DNA from: an uncultured Colwellia sp.
Lineage (GTDB): Bacteria; Pseudomonadota; Gammaproteobacteria; Enterobacterales; Alteromonadaceae
Length of the DNA stretch: 64,000 nucleotides
Reading direction: 5' to 3'
Assembly (NCBI GenBank): GCA_913058245.1
Contig: CAJXQJ010000004.1
Span: forward strand, 146,678-210,677
The position numbers and the translations under genes were made by a program. Positions 46,676 through 57,412 of the stretch are shown here, in pieces. The notes under the pieces were generated by a model, which saw only the letters and a program-made list of their open reading frames with translations, made no database searches and was not told where the DNA came from. Each line of letters opens with the position of its first letter. The stretch's first letter is position 1.

Positions 46676-48214
46676 ATGAGTCATATCTCAATGACTGAAC
46701 GTACGTTCAGCCCTCAAGAACAGTTAGTTTCTACCACAGATTTAAACGGTATTATTACCTATGCAAACCCTGAGTTTTGCCAAGTTGCTGGTTATTCGCT
46801 AGAAGAATTAGTTGGCCAGCATCACAATATTGTTCGACACCCCAACATGCCAAAAGCAGCTTTCAAAGATCTCTGGGAAAAATTAAAACGTGGAGACTCT
46901 TGGCGCGGCATGGTAAAAAATCGCTGTAAAAATGGTGATTATTATTGGGTTGATGCCTATGTAACGCCGCTTTTGGAAAATGGAAAGATTATCGGTTACC
47001 AGTCAGTTCGAGCATTTCCAAGTGAAGAACAAAAACAGCAAGCGCAAGCACTGTACGATAAGCTAAATAATAAAATACCTATTGTTGATCTTCATGCAAA
47101 TATTCGCTTGAAGCGCTTAACTGCTGCACTATTTGCGTTAGCAGCTATTACTCTCGACTGGGTCATTGTTGGTACGCCAGCTTCAACACTTATTTTACTC
47201 GCTTGCCTAGTACTATTAACCTTTGTTTTCGCTGAAGAGCTTATTTCCCTCCCTAATCAACTAGCTAAAACAAAAAGTCAATTCGATAGCCCGTCACGTT
47301 TAATATATTCAGGGAAAGGTATTCTAAGTATTATTAATTACCCGGCCGAACTATACAAAGCACGAATAAAAACTGTACTAGGTCGTAGTAATGACTCAGG
47401 AAAAAGACTAGTGAAGCTTGCTGATGAATTATCGCAAACATCTGGCAACATGCTTAACAGCATTCAGGAAGAAAATGAGCATATAGGACAATTTGCTACC
47501 GCGATTACCCAAATGAGCTCAACAATAAACGAAGTAAGCCACAGCACGACCCTGGCACACGATAAAGTTTCGGAAGTACAAAATAGCTGCCTGCAAAATA
47601 TTGCCACTATTGAAGTCAGTGAAAAAAAGATCAATCAATTAGCGACTGATGTAGAAAATGCGGCAAATAACGCTTCAGAGCTAGTGGGAGACGTTGATAA
47701 AATTTCAACGGTGATGAGTGAAATTCAGGGCATAGCTGACCAAACTAACTTACTAGCCTTAAATGCTGCAATTGAAGCCGCTAGAGCTGGAGAACAAGGA
47801 CGTGGTTTTGCGGTAGTTGCCGATGAGGTTAGAACATTAGCTAGCCGAACTCAAAGTGCAACTGAACAAATTCAAACATCGGTTACTGAGTTACAAGCGA
47901 CGTTAACAACATGGAATCAAGTCATGTTGAAGAATAAAAATAATGCTGACGAATGTTCTGCTGAATCAAAAAGTATTAAACAAGCCATGCAGAACATCAT
48001 AGATAATATTCAAAATGTTAACGATATGACAGCACAGATAGCCACTGCGTCTGAGCAGCAAAGTGTAGTTGCAGAGCAAATAACACAAGGTATTCATAAC
48101 ATCGATGCCATTTCTAAGCGTAATACCCAATTAGCTGATCAAGTATCAGGAAAAAGTATTGAAGTTAACAAGAATGCTGAAGAAATAGGTGAACTTAGTA
48201 CTAACTTTAGTTAA
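46676..48214 (+). CDS. PAS-domain methyl-accepting chemotaxis protein (Aer-like)
   Basis: 512 residues. N-terminal PAS at about 15-110 ([47 protein letters not shown]) of the Aer type that can bind FAD or heme for redox taxis. Two adjacent helices at about 145-185, then a coiled-coil signalling domain with the hairpin tip [20 protein letters not shown] and [20 protein letters not shown]. No periplasmic domain, so sensing is cytoplasmic. A CRP-like site precedes it. Confidence 0.93.
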   Translation: MSHISMTERTFSPQEQLVSTTDLNGIITYANPEFCQVAGYSLEELVGQHHNIVRHPNMPKAAFKDLWEKLKRGDSWRGMVKNRCKNGDYYWVDAYVTPLLENGKIIGYQSVRAFPSEEQKQQAQALYDKLNNKIPIVDLHANIRLKRLTAALFALAAITLDWVIVGTPASTLILLACLVLLTFVFAEELISLPNQLAKTKSQFDSPSRLIYSGKGILSIINYPAELYKARIKTVLGRSNDSGKRLVKLADELSQTSGNMLNSIQEENEHIGQFATAITQMSSTINEVSHSTTLAHDKVSEVQNSCLQNIATIEVSEKKINQLATDVENAANNASELVGDVDKISTVMSEIQGIADQTNLLALNAAIEAARAGEQGRGFAVVADEVRTLASRTQSATEQIQTSVTELQATLTTWNQVMLKNKNNADECSAESKSIKQAMQNIIDNIQNVNDMTAQIATASEQQSVVAEQITQGIHNIDAISKRNTQLADQVSGKSIEVNKNAEEIGELSTNFS

Positions 48215-48350
48215 TTAAATTAACCTACACCATGAAATACCTAGCCTGTTCAAATAAAATATGGCATGGCTAGGTATTCAGCTCAACCTATCTCAAAGCT
48301 CCTTCTCCCTCTTATCATTTATACCCTTTTGTAATCTAGCTATTCATCAG

Positions 48351-48366
48351 TGTGATAAAAATCACA
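48351..48366 (+). promoter_or_regulatory. CRP-like site before gbsR-cydAB
   Basis: TGTGA-TAAAAA-TCACA, matching the CRP consensus half-sites, 95 bases before the regulator. Confidence 0.65.
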
Positions 48367-48394
48367 AAAATTACTGTTTTCAGGCCTTAAAAAC

Positions 48395-48408
48395 TTGACT
48401 TAGATCAA
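48395..48408 (+). promoter_or_regulatory. FNR/Anr-like box before gbsR-cydAB
   Basis: TTGAC-TTAG-ATCAA, one base off the FNR consensus TTGAT-N4-ATCAA. Fits low-oxygen control of a bd-type oxidase. Confidence 0.7.
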
Positions 48409-48460
48409 AAAAAGCCTACAATTTTCACAAATTACTGAAAATTCAGAAAGGACAGTAACA

Positions 48461-49003
48461 ATGAAAATAACACCTATGACGCAATCGCTAGTTTTGCACT
48501 TTGGTGAAATGGGCTCTCGTTGGGGGCTAAACCGCACGCTAGGTCAAATGTATGCTGTTATCGTACTAACCGAAGCACCATTAAATGCCGACCAAATTAG
48601 TGAAGCACTACAAATTTCACGTTCAAACGTCAGTATGGGTCTTAAGGAACTTAAATCATGGAACTTAATTAAACTGCATCATATTCCAGGCGACCGAAAG
48701 GAGTATTTTTCAGCACCAAGTGATATTTGGGAAATTGCTCGCACACTTGTGGTTGAGCGCCGTAAACGAGAGCTAGACCCAACATTAAGTACCTTGCGTG
48801 ATGCGCTAATGGAACAGCCAAGCAACGAGTCTGATGAATATGCTCAAATGCGTGTTCAACAAATGCATGATCTGATGGAAATGGTGACGTTATGGACCAA
48901 CGAAATGCAGGGCATGTCTTCTGAAAAGCTATCAGCTTTATTAAAGCTTGGCGAAGGTATCAGTAAAATTTTAGACGTCAAAGACAAGTTATTACTGAGG
49001 TAA
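48461..49003 (+). CDS. GbsR/MarR-type transcriptional regulator
   Basis: 180 residues. Winged helix near 38-85 (EAPLNADQISEALQISRSNV, SMGLKELKSWNLIKLHHIPG, DRKEYFSA) with helical dimer segments on both sides; typical of GbsR-family repressors. It lies 81 bases before cydA on the same strand, so it probably controls the oxidase genes. Preceded by CRP- and FNR-like sites. Confidence 0.88.
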   Translation: MKITPMTQSLVLHFGEMGSRWGLNRTLGQMYAVIVLTEAPLNADQISEALQISRSNVSMGLKELKSWNLIKLHHIPGDRKEYFSAPSDIWEIARTLVVERRKRELDPTLSTLRDALMEQPSNESDEYAQMRVQQMHDLMEMVTLWTNEMQGMSSEKLSALLKLGEGISKILDVKDKLLLR

Positions 49004-49084
49004 CCCAGAACAACACCAATAACTTTAAACATCAATCTAGATCATCAGCCATATAATTTACATAACTCAAGTGGAGTACATATC

Positions 49085-50485
49085 GTGTTAGATGCAGCAG
49101 CTATCGCTAATGACACAAGTTTCATGCTTTCACGCATCCAATTTGCTGCCAATATTAGTTTTCACATTTTATTTCCTACCATCAATATCGCTTTATGTTG
49201 GATATTATTATTTTTTAAAGTTCGCTATAACCAAACCCAAGACGAAAGTTGGTTGCGGGTTTATCGTTTTTGGGTGCGAATATTTGCCCTTACCTTCGCT
49301 ATTGGCGTTGTAAGTGGTATTACTATGTCGTTCCAGTTTGGCACGAATTGGCCAGGCTATATGGAAACTGTCGGGAATATCGCTGGTCCCTTATTAGGTT
49401 ATGAAGTATTAACCGCATTCTTTTTAGAAGCTTCGTTTTTATCCATCATGCTATTTGGTATGGATCGCGTTTCAAACCGCGTACACACCCTTGCCACAGT
49501 ACTAGTTTCCTTTGGCACAACATTATCAGCATTTTGGATTCTATCACTTGACTCATGGATGCAAACGCCGGCAGGCTTTGAAATGATAGATGACGTTGCT
49601 CATGTAACTAGCTGGTTAGAGGTTATTTTTAACCCATCAATGCCCTATCGATTAATGCATATGCTGTTAGCATCAGGGTTAACATCAGCCTTTCTTATTT
49701 GCGGTATTTCTGCTTATCGTCTGATTAAAGGTGATAATAAAAAGTCAGTAAAGCAGGCTTTAAATTTTTCAGTACTGTTGGCTGCTATTCTGATCCCAAT
49801 ACAAATTTTTGTCGGTGACCTACATGGCTTAAATACCTTTAAACATCAACCCGCTAAAGTAGCTGCAATGGAAGGTGTTTGGGAAACAAACTCCGGCGTC
49901 CCTTTATTACTATTCGCCATACCTGATGAAGAAAAACGAGAAAATAGCTTTGAAGTTAAGGTGCCGCATGTTGCCAGTTTAATATTGACCCATGATGCAC
50001 AAGGTGAAATACAAGGGCTAAATGATTTTATTGATGAACACCCGCCCGTTGCCCCAGTATTTTTTAGCTTCCGTATCATGATAGGTATTGGCGTATTAAT
50101 GCTATTGTTTTCATGGTTTGCCAGTTATCAGTTTGTTATCAAAAAACAATATCCAACCTGGTTATTAAAAACAGGTATTGCCATGACTTTTTCCGGCTGG
50201 CTAGCAACTTTAGCAGGTTGGTATGTTACTGAAATTGGTCGCCAACCCTATTTAGTTAGCGGCATATTACGTACTAAAGATGCCGTCACCACAACACCTC
50301 CTGAGGATATTGCCCTGTCGTTGACTTTATATGCTGTTATTTATGGCTTTTTACTGATTGCCTATATACGCACTTTATTTGTTATGGCTAATCGCGCAGT
50401 CGCCCTTGAGCAAGCAACACCTATAGAAAATACCGAAAACTCTGACAAAAACTTCACTGCTGAAAAACAATTAGGAGAAAAATAA
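49085..50485 (+). CDS. cydA: bd-type quinol oxidase subunit I (short Q-loop, CioA-like)
   Basis: 466 residues from a GTG. Nine helices; SRIQFAANISFHILFPTINI at the start with the heme b595 His, GYEVLTAFFLEASFL, LSLDSWMQTPAGFE, and GRQPY in place of GRQPW. At about 55 residues shorter than E. coli CydA, it lacks the Q-loop insert, as cyanide-insensitive CioA-type enzymes do. One-base overlap with cydB. Confidence 0.94.
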   Translation: MLDAAAIANDTSFMLSRIQFAANISFHILFPTINIALCWILLFFKVRYNQTQDESWLRVYRFWVRIFALTFAIGVVSGITMSFQFGTNWPGYMETVGNIAGPLLGYEVLTAFFLEASFLSIMLFGMDRVSNRVHTLATVLVSFGTTLSAFWILSLDSWMQTPAGFEMIDDVAHVTSWLEVIFNPSMPYRLMHMLLASGLTSAFLICGISAYRLIKGDNKKSVKQALNFSVLLAAILIPIQIFVGDLHGLNTFKHQPAKVAAMEGVWETNSGVPLLLFAIPDEEKRENSFEVKVPHVASLILTHDAQGEIQGLNDFIDEHPPVAPVFFSFRIMIGIGVLMLLFSWFASYQFVIKKQYPTWLLKTGIAMTFSGWLATLAGWYVTEIGRQPYLVSGILRTKDAVTTTPPEDIALSLTLYAVIYGFLLIAYIRTLFVMANRAVALEQATPIENTENSDKNFTAEKQLGEK

Positions 50486-51486
50486 TGAATATAACTTCAC
50501 CTGACTGGCTACCTATTGTTTTCATCGGACTAATGGGATTGTCTTTTTTGGTTTATGCAATACTCGATGGCTATGATCTCGGTGTTGGCGTTTTACTACC
50601 TTTAGACAATCCACAACATCGCGATAGTATGATTTACTCCATTGGGCCTTTTTGGGACGCCAACGAAACTTGGTTGGTGATGGCAATAGGTTTATTGTTA
50701 ATTGCCTTTCCGAAGGCACATTCAATTATTTTTCAAGCGCTTTATCTGCCCACAGCGGTAATGCTAGCTGGCTTGATTTTACGAGGCGTTTCATTTGATT
50801 TTCGCACTAAAGCACCGAGTGTTGATAAACAGAAATGGGATTACGCATTTAAATTTGGTTCACTGTTAGCAACGTTAGCACAAGGTTATATGCTCGGGCG
50901 TTACATTACCTCGTTTGAAGACTCTTGGTTAAGTATTGGTTTTTCTAGCCTTTCCGCCATTTGTGTAACAGCAGGCTATAGCTTTATTGGTGCGGCTTGG
51001 TTGGTGATGAAAACTGAAGGTGACTTGCAAAAGAGAGCGGCAAAATGGGCACAAAAAACTAATATTTTAATGGCAGTTGGTATTGTCGCTGTTTGTTTAG
51101 CTAACTTACTCATTGACCAACAAATAATGGATAAATGGCTAGGCGGTATTCAAGTGCTGATTGTTATTCCGATCACACTATTATTGGGGTTCACTTTCGT
51201 ATCAGTGCACCTATATTTAGATAAAGTGCCAATGGAAAATGATATTGGTTGTTGGTTTCCATTTTTAGCCGCGATTATTTTATTTATTATGTGTTTTTGC
51301 GGCATTGCCTACAGCTTTTATCCTTATATAGTGCCTTTTGAAATGACAATATTTGATGCGGCAAGTGCACGTGAGTCTTTATGGTTTATTTTCGTTGGTG
51401 CGGCGATAGTACTACCTATGATCATAGGTTACACAATATTTTCATACAAAGTATTTTGGGGTAAAACCACTAAGCTAAACTATTAA
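50485..51486 (+). CDS. cydB: bd-type quinol oxidase subunit II
   Basis: 333 residues, about eight helices. LVYAILDGYDLGVGVLLPL and GPFWDANETWLVMAIGLLLI are diagnostic. Pairs with subunit I to reduce oxygen with quinol electrons. No small CydX is evident downstream before the terminator. Confidence 0.95.
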   Translation: MNITSPDWLPIVFIGLMGLSFLVYAILDGYDLGVGVLLPLDNPQHRDSMIYSIGPFWDANETWLVMAIGLLLIAFPKAHSIIFQALYLPTAVMLAGLILRGVSFDFRTKAPSVDKQKWDYAFKFGSLLATLAQGYMLGRYITSFEDSWLSIGFSSLSAICVTAGYSFIGAAWLVMKTEGDLQKRAAKWAQKTNILMAVGIVAVCLANLLIDQQIMDKWLGGIQVLIVIPITLLLGFTFVSVHLYLDKVPMENDIGCWFPFLAAIILFIMCFCGIAYSFYPYIVPFEMTIFDAASARESLWFIFVGAAIVLPMIIGYTIFSYKVFWGKTTKLNY

Positions 51487-51538
51487 GCTAGAATACTAAG
51501 TTAAGCGGCTAGACAATAGTTTTGCTGATCTACAAAAA

Positions 51539-51567
51539 AGCCCAATATTAACAACTAATATTGGGCT
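51539..51567. terminator. Bidirectional terminator
   Basis: AAGCCCAATATTA, five-base loop, TAATATTGGGCTT with T-rich right and A-run left. Serves cydAB and the convergent S9 peptidase. Confidence 0.85.
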
Positions 51568-51594
51568 TATTTATTTTACTATTAAAGAAAACTG

Positions 51595-53664
51595 TTACTT
51601 ACTTTCGTCTTCTTTCTTAGCTTTTGCTTTTTTTGCATCTAGCTTAGCTTTGTGGTCTAGCTCATAAGCTGGCATATCTTTATTGCCATCCATTAAGTAG
51701 TTATCCATCCAGCGCATTAAACGTAAGCTGTAATCATATTGTGCAGCTGCTTTACGGTTACCGTGACCTTCACCTGGGTAATAAACTAAACGAACGTCTT
51801 TACCTTGTACCTTCATATAACGGTACATTTCCATTGATTGTGCCGGATGTACACGAGGGTCATCTTTACCATGCATAATCAACAAAGGAGTTTTCGACTG
51901 ATGCGCCCAATAAATTGGACTACGCTCTAAGTAATATTGCCATTTGTCCCATGGGTATGAACGCGCATGTACTAAATGCATTTCATTTGAAATATCGGTA
52001 GTGCCAAACTTAGATAACTGGTTTGAAATACCAACAAACATAACACTTGCAGCAAAATGTTCAGTTAATTTAGTTGCAGCCCAAGCTGAAGCATAACCGC
52101 CGTATGAACCACCAGTAATACCAACACGTTTAGTATCAACTAAGCCCATCTCAACAAGGTGATTTTTCATATCGACTAAGTCATTAAATTCTGCGCCAGC
52201 ATAATCATTTTGACCTAATTTAGAGTACTCAACACCTTTACCTGTTGAACCACGGTAATTTGGATAAAATACAGCATACCCACGTGCTGCACCCATTTGA
52301 CCTGGCTTCGAGTAAGCAGTTACCCAACCATTTTTTTCGTGACTTTCTGGGCCACCATGTACTTGCATGATCAGAGGGTAGCGTTGACCTTCTTTATAGT
52401 CTAATGGGTAAACTAAAATACCACCAACTTCAACGCCATCACGCGCTTTCATGGTGATAGATTCTTGCTTAGCAAAGCGTTTATCGTTTAACCAAGGATT
52501 TGAATTTGTTACTTTTGTCAGCTTTTTACCGCGAACAATGTAACTTTCATTTGGGTGCTTAGCGGTATGACCTTTTACTGACAAGGTTTTATCAGAATTA
52601 GACACAGATAACGATGAAGCAATTATTTTGCCCGCTTTAACCTGAGTTTTATAGCTATTACTGTTTGGTTTAATATTAGCAACAATACTCTCAGTACCGA
52701 CATTAGCAATAAAGTTTAATTTGTTGCTTTTATGTGACCACTCAATATCCGTAACATGACCAGCAAACTTAGGTAACCAATCTTTGATTTCACCGGTTTT
52801 AACATCGGCTAAATATAAACGCCCTGTTGCAGGATCATGCTTATCTTCTGCGCCAATCACAGCAATATGTTTACCATTATGAGAAAACTCAGCGGTACCT
52901 AACTTACCTTCAGTGGCAATTGACATTGTTACTTTCTGGTTAGCTAAATTCATTACATGCCATTGTGCTTTGGTGTATGAATCATCAATCAACGCGGTTG
53001 GCTGTGTTTTAACTAATAATTTTTCATTATCAGCCGCCCAATTCATGTCACTTACATAACCAGCAATGGTAACGGCATCTAGCTTAACCGGTTTGCTTTG
53101 TAACGCTAAATCAGTAATAAATAGTTGCTTATTCTTTAAACCCATTTCATAAACTTCGGCTTTAAAGCCAAGTTCTTTCAGTTTCTTTTCTGATTTATCT
53201 TTGGCTGGCATTGCTAATAAAGCAATTTGTTTGCCATCAGGGCTAATATCATAACGGCTTATTGAAGTATCTTTTAAGCCCATTACTTTTTGGCGTTCAC
53301 CACCATCAACTGGAATGCGGTAAAGCTGAGTAAATTTTTCACCTTTAAACTTAGCTAAAAAGTAAACAAACTTGCCATCAACCGACCACTCTAAACCGCC
53401 AACGTTCACCTTCCCTGTAATAAAAGGTCTGACATTACCTTTTGTGTCAGTGATATATAACTCACTATAACTACTACCATTTTTGTCAACATATAATTCA
53501 CGTGGTAACGAGCGAGTAAAGGCAACATAATCACCGCTTGGGCTGATCACACTGCTACGTACTGATTTTATTTTTGGGATGTCTTCTACGGTAATAACGT
53601 CACTCGCCAGTGCACTCACACTCGCCAATGACATTAATGCCACTAATGATTTTAATTTCGACAT
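51595..53664 (-). CDS. S9-family serine peptidase (acylaminoacyl-peptidase-like)
   Basis: 689 residues. Signal peptide (LKSLVALMSLASVSALA), a beta-propeller with PD40-type blades (VISPSGDYVAFTRSL, ISPDGKQIALLAMP), and an alpha/beta-hydrolase domain from about 430. Catalytic residues: S520 in GGSYGGYASAW, Asp in GKDDPRVHPAQS, His in GEGHGNRKAA. HGGPESH gives the oxyanion region. Lys-rich tail. Likely degrades peptides in the periplasm. Confidence 0.93.
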   Translation of the reverse strand: MSKLKSLVALMSLASVSALASDVITVEDIPKIKSVRSSVISPSGDYVAFTRSLPRELYVDKNGSSYSELYITDTKGNVRPFITGKVNVGGLEWSVDGKFVYFLAKFKGEKFTQLYRIPVDGGERQKVMGLKDTSISRYDISPDGKQIALLAMPAKDKSEKKLKELGFKAEVYEMGLKNKQLFITDLALQSKPVKLDAVTIAGYVSDMNWAADNEKLLVKTQPTALIDDSYTKAQWHVMNLANQKVTMSIATEGKLGTAEFSHNGKHIAVIGAEDKHDPATGRLYLADVKTGEIKDWLPKFAGHVTDIEWSHKSNKLNFIANVGTESIVANIKPNSNSYKTQVKAGKIIASSLSVSNSDKTLSVKGHTAKHPNESYIVRGKKLTKVTNSNPWLNDKRFAKQESITMKARDGVEVGGILVYPLDYKEGQRYPLIMQVHGGPESHEKNGWVTAYSKPGQMGAARGYAVFYPNYRGSTGKGVEYSKLGQNDYAGAEFNDLVDMKNHLVEMGLVDTKRVGITGGSYGGYASAWAATKLTEHFAASVMFVGISNQLSKFGTTDISNEMHLVHARSYPWDKWQYYLERSPIYWAHQSKTPLLIMHGKDDPRVHPAQSMEMYRYMKVQGKDVRLVYYPGEGHGNRKAAAQYDYSLRLMRWMDNYLMDGNKDMPAYELDHKAKLDAKKAKAKKEDESK

Positions 53665-53942
53665 AAGTTCCTCAATTGAAAAAGCTGTCCATATAAATAA
53701 GCTATTTTGAACGAATATTATAATTATTGCCGTGCAATAGTAGCCTAATATTTTCTAACAACAAAGTGTTAGCGTAACAACTCTTAATACAAATCAAAAC
53801 CGTGAAATAATTCATACCAAAGTTGTATGAAAAGAGTGCAAATAGTGACTAGGCGAACGATATGATACTTTGCTAGAATACGCGCCATATTATGAATTAC
53901 GATTACGCGGCTTAAATTTAAGGCGTTTGGAGATAACTATTT

Positions 53943-54866
53943 ATGTCAGCTTATGCAGTAGGACACAAAACACCTGATTCAGATTCAATCTGTTCAGCCA
54001 TTGCCCTTTCTTATCTAAAAAACACTATTGGTGAAGATGTAAAGCCAGCTCGCTTAGGTGAACTTTCACCAGAAACTTTATTTATTTTAGATAAATTTGG
54101 TTTTGAACAACCTGAGCTTAAAATGACTTTCGCAGATACTGATGGTATTTATGTGGTTGATCATTCTGATCGAATTCAAGGCCCAGATGACATTGATGAC
54201 TCAACAGTTTTAGGCATTATTGATCATCATAAATTAGGTGATATTACGACGTCTACTCCATTAGAGATTTGGGTGCGCCCTGTAGGTTGTACGAATACCA
54301 TCATCAAAATGATGTATGACTTTCACGGTGTTGAAATTCCAAAAAATATTGCTGGCGCTATGATGTGTGCCATTTTATCTGACACAGTTATTTTCAAATC
54401 ACCAACGTGCACCACAGCTGATATTAAATGTGTTGAAGCGCTGGCTGAAATAGCAGGTATTGAAGACTATAAAGCGCTAGGCATGGAAATGTTTACGGTA
54501 AAATCTTCGGTTGAAGGTACACCAGTGCGCGAATTAGTGTTACGTGACTTTAAAGACTTCAATATGAGCGATAACATTGTAGGTATTGGTCAATTAGAAG
54601 TTATCGACTTAGCATTGTTTGATGATATGAAAGCTGAACTTCATGCTGACCTACAAGCAGTAAAAGAAGAAGGCAATCGTCACACAGTAATGTTGTTATT
54701 AACTGACATTATGAAGGAAGGCTCAGAGCTATTAGTTGTTAGCGATGATGCAAGTATTGTTGAATCAGCTTACGACACAACACTTGTTGACGGTAAAGTA
54801 TGGCTAGATGGTGTTATGAGCCGTAAGAAGCAAGTAGTGCCACCACTACAAGATACCTTTGCTTAA
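53943..54866 (+). CDS. ppaC: Manganese-dependent inorganic pyrophosphatase (family II)
   Basis: 307 residues. DHH-superfamily enzyme hydrolysing pyrophosphate. Family landmarks: AYAVGHKTPDSDSICSAIAL at the start, VVDHSD, IIDHHKLGD (DHH), GAMMCAILSDTVIFKSPTCT, and SRKKQVVPPL at the end (substrate-binding SRKxQ). Flanked by S9 peptidases transcribed leftward. Confidence 0.96.
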   Translation: MSAYAVGHKTPDSDSICSAIALSYLKNTIGEDVKPARLGELSPETLFILDKFGFEQPELKMTFADTDGIYVVDHSDRIQGPDDIDDSTVLGIIDHHKLGDITTSTPLEIWVRPVGCTNTIIKMMYDFHGVEIPKNIAGAMMCAILSDTVIFKSPTCTTADIKCVEALAEIAGIEDYKALGMEMFTVKSSVEGTPVRELVLRDFKDFNMSDNIVGIGQLEVIDLALFDDMKAELHADLQAVKEEGNRHTVMLLLTDIMKEGSELLVVSDDASIVESAYDTTLVDGKVWLDGVMSRKKQVVPPLQDTFA

Positions 54867-54929
54867 GTAACTAACTTTAGAGTAGCAAACTCTTAACATA
54901 GCTTATACTTCACCAAGTAATTAAGCATA

Positions 54930-54957
54930 AAAAAGCCCAGCAATTGCTGGGCTTTTT
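54930..54957. terminator. Bidirectional terminator
   Basis: AAAAAGCCCAGCAATTGCTGGGCTTTTT between convergent ppaC and the prolyl oligopeptidase gene. Confidence 0.9.
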
Positions 54958-54981
54958 GTTGTTTGTACTATCTAGCTGGTG

Positions 54982-57159
54982 TTAGATATCTTTCACGCCC
55001 ATATTAAATAATGTGAAACCATAAATGTCTGCATACTGATCAATGGTTTTACTAATTGGAGTACCTGCGCCATGACCAGCGTCAGTTTCAATACGAATCA
55101 AGGTTGGATTAGTTCCTGCTTGCTTCGCTTGTAATTCCGCGGCAAATTTAAATGAATGTGCAGGAACAACGCGGTCATCATGATCGCCTGTTGTCACCAT
55201 AGTTGCAGGGTAATGAGTACCCGCTTTCACGTTATGTACAGGAGAATAACCTAATAAGTACTTAAACATTTCAGCATTATCATCTGATTTACCGTAGTCA
55301 TACGCCCAGCCTGCGCCAGAAGTAAAGGTGTGGTAGCGCAACATATCTAATACGCCAACCGCCGGTAAAGCAACTTTAAATAGCTCAGGGCGTTGTGTCA
55401 TTACAGCACCAACAAGTAAGCCACCGTTAGAACCACCCATAACGGCTAATTTATCTGACGATGTTACTTTTTCATCGATTAAGTATTCCGCGGCAGCAAT
55501 AAAGTCGTCAAAAACATTTTGCTTCTTCATCTGTGTACCAGCGTTATGCCACTTCTTACCGTATTCGCCACCGCCACGTAAATTAGCAACAGCGTATACG
55601 CCGCCTAATTCTAACCATGCAGCACGTGTTGAACTAAAACGAGGTTGTAAGCTAACGTTGAAACCACCGTAACCATAAAGAATAGTTGGGTTATTACCAT
55701 CAAGTTTTAAGCCTTTTTTATGAGTGATGATCATTGGCACTTTGGTGCCATCTTTTGAGGTATAAAACACCTGCTTAGATTCAAAGTTATCACTGTTAAA
55801 CTTAACTTTAGACTTCATATGTACTGACGACTCGCCACTAGCAAGGTCTAAGCTGAAAATTGTTGAAGGTGTTTTTTGGTTACTAAACGAGTAATAAATA
55901 TTAGTTTGTGATTCTTTACCACTAAAACCACCAGCCGTACCCACTTCAGGTAAGGCGATATCGCGAATTTTCTTGCCGTTCAAGTCATATTGTTGAATTA
56001 ACGACGTCGCATCTTTCATGTACTTAGCAAAAAGATATTTACCACCAGTTGAAACTGATAAAACATTTTCAGTTTCAGCAATAACGTCTTGCCAGTTTTC
56101 AGGGCTTGGGTTACTCGCATTGGCTTTTACAACACGCTTATTTGGCGCATCCATATTAGTAACAAATAGTAAGTCATCACCATCACTACTCACCAAGTAA
56201 GTATCAGAGTCTGTGTTATCAATCACAGCTACTAACGGCGCATTATCTTTAGTTAAGTCTTTAATAAATAATTTATTACCTGAGGTAGAAACCGCCGCAG
56301 ACACTAATAAGTACTTACCATCTTTCGTTACTTCACCACTAACATAACGATGCTTTTCTGCATCTGTACCACCAAATACTAGAATATCTTCAGCTTGAGG
56401 GGTACCTAACTTGTGATAGTAAAGTTTATGTTGGTCAGTTTTTGCAGAAAGCTCACTACCTTTAGGTTTATCGTAGCTTGAGTAATAGAAACCTTCGTTA
56501 CCTACCCATGATAGCCCACTGAATTTAATATCAACCAATTCAGTTTCAATCACTTCTTTAGTTTTAGTATCAATCACACGCGCTTTACGCCAATCACTGC
56601 CACCTTCTGAAATCAGGTAAACAGCGTGCGAGCCATCTTCAGTAAACTCAATACTAGCTAATGACACAGTACCGTCTTCACTAAACGCATTGGGATCTAA
56701 AAATACTTCTGCCGCTTCATCACCTTTTTGGCGATATAAAACATACTGGTTTTGCAGGCCATCATTCTTATAAAAGTAGCTATAGTCACCCTCAATAAAC
56801 GGCATACCTACTTTTTCATAATCCAATAAAGCCGCTAGACGTGATTTAATTTTTTCACGGTAAGGAATTTGCTCTAAATAGCCATAAGTAGTTTTGTTTT
56901 GCGCTTTAACCCACTCAGCTGTTTCCGCGCTCATATCATCTTCCAACCAACGGTACGAGTCGGTTACTTTCGTGCCAAAGTAATCGTCAACCACATCAAT
57001 TTTCTGAGTTGTAGGATAAGTAACTGTAGTTACTGACTTTGGCGTACTAACTTCTTTAGTCGCAGAAGCTGTTGGTGCCGTATCTTGACCACAGCCAGAA
57101 AGACCAAATATGGCCAGTAATACTGCTGAACTTAAGGTGATTTTTTTAGAATTCATCAT
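54982..57159 (-). CDS. Prolyl oligopeptidase lipoprotein (S9A)
   Basis: 725 residues. Lipoprotein signal with lipobox LSGC near residue 23, a seven-blade propeller ([20 protein letters not shown] at the start of the mature enzyme), and a hydrolase domain: S577 in [11 protein letters not shown], Asp in [12 protein letters not shown], His in [20 protein letters not shown] and [10 protein letters not shown] are typical of prolyl oligopeptidases, which cut after proline in short peptides. Starts at 57159 or one codon later. Confidence 0.94.
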   Translation of the reverse strand: MMNSKKITLSSAVLLAIFGLSGCGQDTAPTASATKEVSTPKSVTTVTYPTTQKIDVVDDYFGTKVTDSYRWLEDDMSAETAEWVKAQNKTTYGYLEQIPYREKIKSRLAALLDYEKVGMPFIEGDYSYFYKNDGLQNQYVLYRQKGDEAAEVFLDPNAFSEDGTVSLASIEFTEDGSHAVYLISEGGSDWRKARVIDTKTKEVIETELVDIKFSGLSWVGNEGFYYSSYDKPKGSELSAKTDQHKLYYHKLGTPQAEDILVFGGTDAEKHRYVSGEVTKDGKYLLVSAAVSTSGNKLFIKDLTKDNAPLVAVIDNTDSDTYLVSSDGDDLLFVTNMDAPNKRVVKANASNPSPENWQDVIAETENVLSVSTGGKYLFAKYMKDATSLIQQYDLNGKKIRDIALPEVGTAGGFSGKESQTNIYYSFSNQKTPSTIFSLDLASGESSVHMKSKVKFNSDNFESKQVFYTSKDGTKVPMIITHKKGLKLDGNNPTILYGYGGFNVSLQPRFSSTRAAWLELGGVYAVANLRGGGEYGKKWHNAGTQMKKQNVFDDFIAAAEYLIDEKVTSSDKLAVMGGSNGGLLVGAVMTQRPELFKVALPAVGVLDMLRYHTFTSGAGWAYDYGKSDDNAEMFKYLLGYSPVHNVKAGTHYPATMVTTGDHDDRVVPAHSFKFAAELQAKQAGTNPTLIRIETDAGHGAGTPISKTIDQYADIYGFTLFNMGVKDI

Positions 57160-57412
57160 GTCCCAAATATTGAGGTTGTTATAATTTTGTCAACAATAAT
57201 ATGGCAGTCTCAGTGACATGTCTATACAAGAGAAAATCACACTTGCTAATTAGCATTATTCAATACCTCTAACACTTCTGAAATTACCAAAATAGCTTAA
57301 AAATGCTGAAATAATTCTGTCACGTAACTGCTGTAGCTTCTAAAGCCAATAATTTCTATGTCGAAGTTAAAAGTTTTGTACTAACCCCCAATAAAAACAA
57401 TGAGTATGTAAC

